Part shown: positions 58,514-64,000 of the stretch, one piece after another
How the letters are laid out: every line of letters starts with the position of its first letter
Position numbering within the stretch: position 1 is the first letter of the stretch
Program-made: the position numbers and the translations under genes
NCBI GenBank assembly: GCA_015478895.1
Contig: JADMKK010000020.1
Coordinates: 62,001-126,000, forward strand
Length of the DNA stretch: 64,000 nucleotides
Source: Comamonas sp.
GTDB lineage: Bacteria; Pseudomonadota; Gammaproteobacteria; Burkholderiales; Burkholderiaceae_C
Reading direction: 5' to 3'
The notes under the pieces: generated by a model
The model's database searches: none
What the model saw: the letters and a program-made list of their open reading frames with translations, nothing else
Told to the model about the DNA's origin: nothing

Positions 58514-58530
58514 AGAGCAGCTTGCCGTTG
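58514..58530 (+). repeat. family B repeat unit (single arm)
   Basis: AGAGCAGCTTGCCGTTG, shared with 52310..52401 and 31869..31954. Confidence 0.5.
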
Positions 58531-58610
58531 ATAAAGCTTGATTTCAGGGTGTTTTGTTGCTGAAGCTGAGGTTCTTCAACGGCTAGTAGCTATATTTTTA
58601 ATGCTGAGCC

Positions 58611-59069
58611 TTAAGCGATTTCGGCAATCAGCTCAATTTCTACGCAGGCGCCCAGTGGAATCTGCGCCACGCCAAATGCGCTGCGTGCGTGCGAGCCCTT
58701 GTCGCCAAACACTTCGCCCAGCAGTTCCGAGCAGCCGTTGGTGACCAGGTGCTGCTCGGTAAAGCTGGCGGTGGAGTTCACCAGACTCATGACTTTGACA
58801 ATGCGCTGCACGCGGTTCAGATCACCGCCGCAGGCCGCTTGTAGCGTGCCCAGCAAATCAATGGCAATGGCGCGGGCTGCCTGTTTGCCTTCTTCCGTCG
58901 AAATGTCGCTGCCTAACTGGCCTGCCCACACTTGGCCGTCTTTGCGGGCAATGTGGCCACTCAAGAAAACCAGATTGCCGGTTTGTACAAAAGGCACATA
59001 GGCGGCGGCAGGCACCGATACGTCGGGCAGAGAAATGTTCAGGGCTTGCAGCTTGTCGTAAACGCTCAT
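58611..59069 (-). CDS. RidA family protein
   Basis: MSVYDKLQALNISLPDVSVPAAAYVPFVQTGNLVFLSGHIARKDGQVWAGQLGSDISTEEGKQAARAIAIDLLGTLQAACG. Confidence 0.93.
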   Translation of the reverse strand: MSVYDKLQALNISLPDVSVPAAAYVPFVQTGNLVFLSGHIARKDGQVWAGQLGSDISTEEGKQAARAIAIDLLGTLQAACGGDLNRVQRIVKVMSLVNSTASFTEQHLVTNGCSELLGEVFGDKGSHARSAFGVAQIPLGACVEIELIAEIA

Positions 59070-59170
59070 GGTGTTTTTTTCCTCGTTGGCGGTGGTCAAT
59101 CTATCTGGAAGGCAAGCTGGCGGTGCTATCGGCTTTGCGCTGGCACCCGCATGGCTTGCATGCTCGCAGT

Positions 59171-61570
59171 ATGCCAAGTCCTGCAGCCATTTCCACGCAT
59201 TCTCCCAAGACCGGGACGTGGTGGATGCTGGGCATGGTGGCTGGTAGCGCGCTGCAATTGCAGCAAGCACAGCTCTGGCCCTGGTGGGCTTATGCAGTCC
59301 TCGCCTTGGTAGCTTTGCTGCTCGGCGTCGCACCCAGGCGTTGGTACCAAACACCGTGGTGGGGCTGCGCGTTGCTGGGTGTGGCGCTGGCATGGGGCTG
59401 GGCAGGGTGGCGGGCCAGCAGTTTTCAAGCGCAGGCCATGCCCGCTGCGTTAGAGGGGCGAGACGTTCGCGTGGTAGGTGTCATTGATTCCATGCCGCAA
59501 ACGGTAGAGCGCGGGCTGCGTATGCCGTTTCGCATAGAGCAGGCGCATCTGCCGGGTCATGCTGCTACAGGGGCGCAGTTGCCGCCTTTGGTGACACTGA
59601 CTTGGTATGGCGCGTTGCCTGAACAAAGGCTGGCAGCAGGACAACGCTGGAGTTGGACGGTGCGTTTGAAAGCACCCCACGGCGCCCGCAACCCTTTGGG
59701 TCTGGACTGGGAGCTGTGGCTGTGGACGCAAGGCATTCAAGCCACGGGCTATGTACGCGATTCCAGCGGCGATGCTGCTCCGCAATGGCTGGCGCAGACA
59801 TGGCACGCACCGGTGGCGCAATGGCGCGGGCATTTGCACCAAGCCATGCAAGCACCAGAGAGCGCCTCAGCACGCATGCGGGATGCCTGGGGCGTGGTGC
59901 AGGCATTGGTAACGGGGGCGCAGTCGAGCATTGGAAAAGCGGACTGGCAGCTGTTTCGAGATACCGGAACGGCGCACTTGGTCAGCATCAGTGGATTGCA
60001 CATCACTATGTTTTCGTGGATGGCGATGGCGGTCGTGAATGTGCTTTGGCGGCGCTGGGCGCGCGCTTGTCTTTGGTGCCCGGCACCGGTGGCGGCAAGT
60101 TGGGCAGGCTTGGTGCTGGCCGCCGCATATGCCGTTTTCAGCGGCTGGGGGATTCCGGCGCAACGCACCTTGGGCATGCTGTGCATCGTCGTGGTGCTGC
60201 GCGTGCAAGGCCGCGCATGGCCTTGGCCTTATGTATGGCTGGTGGTGCTGACGGCCGTGGTGTTGGCAGAGCCTTGGGCGCTGCTGCAGGCCGGTTTCTG
60301 GCTCAGTTTTGTCGCCGTAGCGGTTTTGTTTGCGGCCCAGCCCTCTGTGGTTTCTGGGTCAGCGAGTAGGGGGCGCAGTTACGGCCTGCGTTTAGTGCGT
60401 GAACAGGCCGTGGTCGGTTTTGCGCTCGCACCGCTGACGCTGCTGCTGTTTGGTCAGGTGTCGGTGGTCGGCTTTGTTGCCAACTTGTGGGCGATTCCTT
60501 GGGTCACGCTGGTTATCACGCCGTTGGCCATGCTGGGGGCGGTGTGGTCTCCGTTGTGGCAGGCAGCGGCCTGGTGTGTGAGCGCCATGGTGTGGTGTCT
60601 GGAGCACATGGCGGCATGGCCCATGGCAGTGGCTTATTTTGCCCAAGCGCCATGGTGGGTGGAGCTGGCTGGCGTGCTGGGCTGCTTGTGGATGGTGTTG
60701 CCCTGGCCGTGGCGTTGGCGTGTGCTGGGCGTGCCTTGGTTATTGCCCATGCTGTGGTGGCAACCTGCATTGCCGCCTGTGGGGCAATTTGACGTGCTGG
60801 CGCTGGATGTGGGGCAAGGCAGCGCCGCACTGGTTCGCACGGCACAACACAGTCTGCTGTTTGACACGGGCCCGCGATGGGGTGAGGCGGCCAATGCGGG
60901 TGAGCGCACAGTACTGCCTTTGCTACGCGCCTGGGGTGTGCAGCTCGACCGCATGGTGGTGAGCCATGCGGACAGTGACCATGCTGGCGGCGCTGCAGCC
61001 ATTGCCCAGGCGCAGTCGCAAGTGCAATGGCTGGGTGCAGGTGGCCAGCCTTGCTGGGCGGGCCAGCATTGGCAATGGGACGGTGTGCACTTTGAGTTCT
61101 TGCACCCAGTGTTCGACGGGCAAAAGCCTGCTCCGCTCAGTCGCAACGCCAGTAGCTGTGTGCTTCAGGTGCGCAGCGCGTCCGGGAAAAAGGCCTTGTT
61201 TACGGGCGATATTGAAGCCGCCCAAGAAAGCCTGCTGCTGCGAACTGGCGTACTGGGCCCCGCAGAGGTGGTGCTGGTGCCGCACCACGGCAGTCTGACT
61301 TCTTCTTCATGGGCCTGGGTGCAGGCAGTACGACCTCAATTTGCCATCGTGCAATCGGGCTATCGCAATCGCTTTGGGCACCCCGCAGCAGCCGTGGTGC
61401 AGCGCTATGCGGCGGTGGGCAGCCACGTGGTGGAATCTCCAACATGCGGGGCCGCGTACTGGCATTCTGGGCGGCCTGACTTGTTGCAGTGCGAACGCGC
61501 GATACGGCGTAGGTATTGGCAGCATATTGATAGCGCACTGCGCACCGCTGACTACACTGAGACAAACTAA
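59171..61570 (+). CDS. comEC: DNA internalization-related competence protein ComEC/Rec2
   Basis: DTGTAHLVSISGLHITMFSWMA...GWGIPAQRTLGML...VLALDVGQGSAALVRTAQHSLLFDTGPRWG...VVSHADSDHAGG...VLVPHHGSLTSSS. Exact start uncertain. Confidence 0.93.
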   Translation: MPSPAAISTHSPKTGTWWMLGMVAGSALQLQQAQLWPWWAYAVLALVALLLGVAPRRWYQTPWWGCALLGVALAWGWAGWRASSFQAQAMPAALEGRDVRVVGVIDSMPQTVERGLRMPFRIEQAHLPGHAATGAQLPPLVTLTWYGALPEQRLAAGQRWSWTVRLKAPHGARNPLGLDWELWLWTQGIQATGYVRDSSGDAAPQWLAQTWHAPVAQWRGHLHQAMQAPESASARMRDAWGVVQALVTGAQSSIGKADWQLFRDTGTAHLVSISGLHITMFSWMAMAVVNVLWRRWARACLWCPAPVAASWAGLVLAAAYAVFSGWGIPAQRTLGMLCIVVVLRVQGRAWPWPYVWLVVLTAVVLAEPWALLQAGFWLSFVAVAVLFAAQPSVVSGSASRGRSYGLRLVREQAVVGFALAPLTLLLFGQVSVVGFVANLWAIPWVTLVITPLAMLGAVWSPLWQAAAWCVSAMVWCLEHMAAWPMAVAYFAQAPWWVELAGVLGCLWMVLPWPWRWRVLGVPWLLPMLWWQPALPPVGQFDVLALDVGQGSAALVRTAQHSLLFDTGPRWGEAANAGERTVLPLLRAWGVQLDRMVVSHADSDHAGGAAAIAQAQSQVQWLGAGGQPCWAGQHWQWDGVHFEFLHPVFDGQKPAPLSRNASSCVLQVRSASGKKALFTGDIEAAQESLLLRTGVLGPAEVVLVPHHGSLTSSSWAWVQAVRPQFAIVQSGYRNRFGHPAAAVVQRYAAVGSHVVESPTCGAAYWHSGRPDLLQCERAIRRRYWQHIDSALRTADYTETN

Positions 61571-61647
61571 TTTTGCGCGCTACGGCAGGTCTGCAGGCTT
61601 GATTCTTGCTGTGATGGGCGCAACCTAAATGCAGGAGGCTGAACGGT

Positions 61648-63192
61648 ATGCACAAGTTCGACGAGATGTACGCCATGCTGCCGTTTGATGGCAGTGATGT
61701 GCGGGCGCACTACAAAGCTTACGCACAGTGGTTGGCGCGGCAAGCGCACGCAACGATGCAGGCGCGGCAGGTGGAAGCAGAGATGGTGTTTCGCCGCGTG
61801 GGCATTACCTTTGCCGTGTATGGCGATAAAGATGAGAGCGGCGCAGGTGCGGAGCGCTTGATCCCCTTTGACTTGATTCCGCGCATCATTCCTGCCCACG
61901 AGTGGGGGCGCATGCAACAAGGTCTGGTGCAGCGCGTCACCGCGCTGAATCGCTTCATTGGAGATGTCTATAACGGCCAGGACATCTTAAAAGCGGGCAT
62001 CGTGCCGCGCGATTTGATTGATGGCAACGCCCAGTTTCGGCCGCAGATGGTGGGGCTGCAGGTGCCCGGCAACATTTATGCGCACATTGCCGGTATTGAC
62101 ATCGTGCGTGCTCCCAATGCGCTGGGAGAGGGCGAGTACTACGTTTTGGAAGACAACTTGCGCGTGCCTTCGGGTGTGTCATACATGCTGGAAAACCGCA
62201 AGATGATGATGCGCTTGTTTCCCGACTTGTTTACCACCCATGCGGTCGAGCCCGTCGCCCATTACCCCGACATGCTGCTCGATACCTTGCGCGCCAGTGC
62301 CCCTGCCAGCGCCGCCTCGGCCACTGCGACCGTGGTGGTGCTAACGCCTGGGATGTACAACAGCGCTTACTTTGAGCATGCATTTCTGGCCCAGCAAATG
62401 GGCATAGAACTGGTCGAAGGACAAGACTTGGTCGTGCGCGACAAGGTCGTCTACATGCGCACCACGGGAGGTTTGCAACGTGTCGATGTGATCTACCGCC
62501 GTGTAGACGATGATTTTCTGGACCCTGATGTATTCCGCTCATCTTCTACGCTGGGCTGTGCAGGCCTGATGGACGCCTACCGTGCAGGCAATGTGACGAT
62601 CTGCAATGCCGTAGGCACAGGCATCGCAGATGACAAATCGGTCTACCCTTATGTGCCGGACATGATCCGTTTTTACCTGGGTGAAGAGCCTATCTTGAGC
62701 AACGTCCCCACGTGGGTCTGCCGCAAGCCTGATGACTTGCAGTACGTGCTGGCCCACCTGAACGAATTGGTCGTCAAGGAAGTGCATGGTGCGGGCGGTT
62801 ATGGCATGTTGATTGGCCCCGCTGCCAGCAAAGCCGAAATTGAAGACTTCCGTCGAGCATTGCTGGCCAACCCTGCCGGATACATTGCCCAGCCCACGTT
62901 AAGTTTGTCCAGCTGCCCCACGATGGTGGATGCAGGTATTGCGCCGCGACATATCGACTTGCGCCCCTTTGTGCTGAGCAGCGCGCAAGAGGTGCGGATG
63001 GTGGCTGGTGGGTTGACCCGTGTAGCGCTGAAAGACGGCTCATTGGTCGTTAACTCTTCCCAAGGCGGAGGTACCAAAGATACCTGGGTGCTGGGAGAAA
63101 GCGGTTTGCCTGCCATGCAGCAAAGCATGGGCGGCATGAGCCAATCTATGGACAGTATGGGCATGCAGCAATCGCTGGTGGGAGGGGTGTGA
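61648..63192 (+). CDS. circularly permuted type 2 ATP-grasp protein
   Basis: KFDEMYAMLPFDGSDVRAHYKAYAQWL...RIIPAHEWGRMQQGLVQRVTALNRFIGDVYNGQDILKAGIVPRDLI...VLEDNLRVPSGVSYMLENRKMMMRLFPDLF. Confidence 0.95.
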   Translation: MHKFDEMYAMLPFDGSDVRAHYKAYAQWLARQAHATMQARQVEAEMVFRRVGITFAVYGDKDESGAGAERLIPFDLIPRIIPAHEWGRMQQGLVQRVTALNRFIGDVYNGQDILKAGIVPRDLIDGNAQFRPQMVGLQVPGNIYAHIAGIDIVRAPNALGEGEYYVLEDNLRVPSGVSYMLENRKMMMRLFPDLFTTHAVEPVAHYPDMLLDTLRASAPASAASATATVVVLTPGMYNSAYFEHAFLAQQMGIELVEGQDLVVRDKVVYMRTTGGLQRVDVIYRRVDDDFLDPDVFRSSSTLGCAGLMDAYRAGNVTICNAVGTGIADDKSVYPYVPDMIRFYLGEEPILSNVPTWVCRKPDDLQYVLAHLNELVVKEVHGAGGYGMLIGPAASKAEIEDFRRALLANPAGYIAQPTLSLSSCPTMVDAGIAPRHIDLRPFVLSSAQEVRMVAGGLTRVALKDGSLVVNSSQGGGTKDTWVLGESGLPAMQQSMGGMSQSMDSMGMQQSLVGGV

Positions 63193-63193
63193 C

Positions 63194-64000
63194 ATGTTAA
63201 GCAGAATGGCCGATCACTTGTTCTGGATGTCTCGGTACACGGAACGGGCAGAAAACACCGCGCGCATGTTGAGCGTAAGTTACGACACTTCCATGCTGCC
63301 TATGCGGCCAGATGACGCTACCCGGACATGGCAGGGCGTTTTGTCGATCAGTGAGCTGATTCCTGCTTATGAAGCGCGCTTTCGACACGTGACGCGCGAC
63401 AACGTGCTGTTCTTTATGGTGGCCGATGAGAGCAACCCCGCCTCTATCGTTTCTTGTTTGCGTGCAGCGAGGGAAAACGCAAGGGCTGTGCGCGGAGCAC
63501 TCACCACGGAAGTCTGGGAGACGCAAAACCAGACATGGCTGGCGCTGCGCAAGCAACTGAGCGACGGCGCGCTGGGTAAAGACCCTGGGCAATTTTTCGA
63601 ATGGGTGAAGTACCGCTCGCACCTGTCGCGGGGAGTGGCACTGGGAACCATGCTGCAAGACGATGCCTTTAACTTCCTGCGCCTGGGGACGTTCCTGGAG
63701 CGCGCAGACAATACGGCCCGTTTGCTGGATGTGCGCTTTCACGCCATTCAAAGGGACTACCACGGCATTGATGCCAGCCGCAAAGGGGTGCAGCAATTTG
63801 ATTTCTATCACTGGAGCGCTTTGCTGCGCAGCGTCTCTGCTTTTGAGGTCTATCGCAAGGTGTACCGTGATGTGATTACGCCGGAGCGTGTGGCCGAGTT
63901 GCTGGTGCTGCGTGCCGATATGCCGCGTTCCTTGCATGCTTGCATGCGTGAGGTGGTCTACATCTTAAAAGCCGTTGCGCACGACGGTGCCCTGGACAGC
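63194..64000 (+). CDS. alpha-E domain-containing protein (3' truncated by window)
   Basis: MLSRMADHLFWMSRYTERAENTARMLSVSYDTSMLP...FFEWVKYRSHLSRGVALGTMLQDDAFNFLRLGTFLERADNTARLLDVRFH; open to base 64000. Confidence 0.93.
   Translation, partial: MLSRMADHLFWMSRYTERAENTARMLSVSYDTSMLPMRPDDATRTWQGVLSISELIPAYEARFRHVTRDNVLFFMVADESNPASIVSCLRAARENARAVRGALTTEVWETQNQTWLALRKQLSDGALGKDPGQFFEWVKYRSHLSRGVALGTMLQDDAFNFLRLGTFLERADNTARLLDVRFHAIQRDYHGIDASRKGVQQFDFYHWSALLRSVSAFEVYRKVYRDVITPERVAELLVLRADMPRSLHACMREVVYILKAVAHDGALDS

Noticed and set aside
1-64000. CRISPR arrays, tRNA/rRNA genes, insertion sequences, prophage
   Set aside because: No regularly spaced direct repeats, no recognisable tRNA cloverleaf, rRNA core or transposase/integrase ORF seen on reading the window.

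Overview
The window looks like a chromosomal segment of a Comamonadaceae-type betaproteobacterium (Burkholderiales; inferred from protein families and gene order). About 55 protein-coding genes are supported. Most are housekeeping or metabolic: matB, miaA, dcd, apaH, argF/argD, rpsT, murJ, purM, hda, pcnB, folK and comEC. Accessory or interesting parts: (1) a single 1337-aa protein (26526..30539, -) with an N-terminal NACHT/STAND-type P-loop NTPase signature and a C-terminal PD-(D/E)xK-like nuclease motif, a candidate anti-phage or genome-defence protein; (2) a 2-ketogluconate-type catabolic cluster (kguE/kguK/kguD/eda with a PtxS-like LacI regulator and a TGAAACCGGTTTCA operator) in which an amino-acid-type (PAAT) ABC transporter takes the place of the usual MFS transporter KguT; (3) a cobalamin riboswitch, a BtuB-like receptor and a degenerate PduO-type adenosyltransferase-like protein; (4) a malonate/CoA cluster whose divergent GntR regulator lies among three GATATATC palindromes; (5) a two-lobed methylglyoxal synthase in which one lobe looks degenerate; (6) the start of a circularly permuted ATP-grasp/alpha-E operon at the right edge; (7) dispersed short palindromic intergenic repeats of at least two families. 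No rRNA, tRNA, CRISPR array or transposase was recognised. All calls come from reading the sequence and the supplied ORF track; no database search was run.
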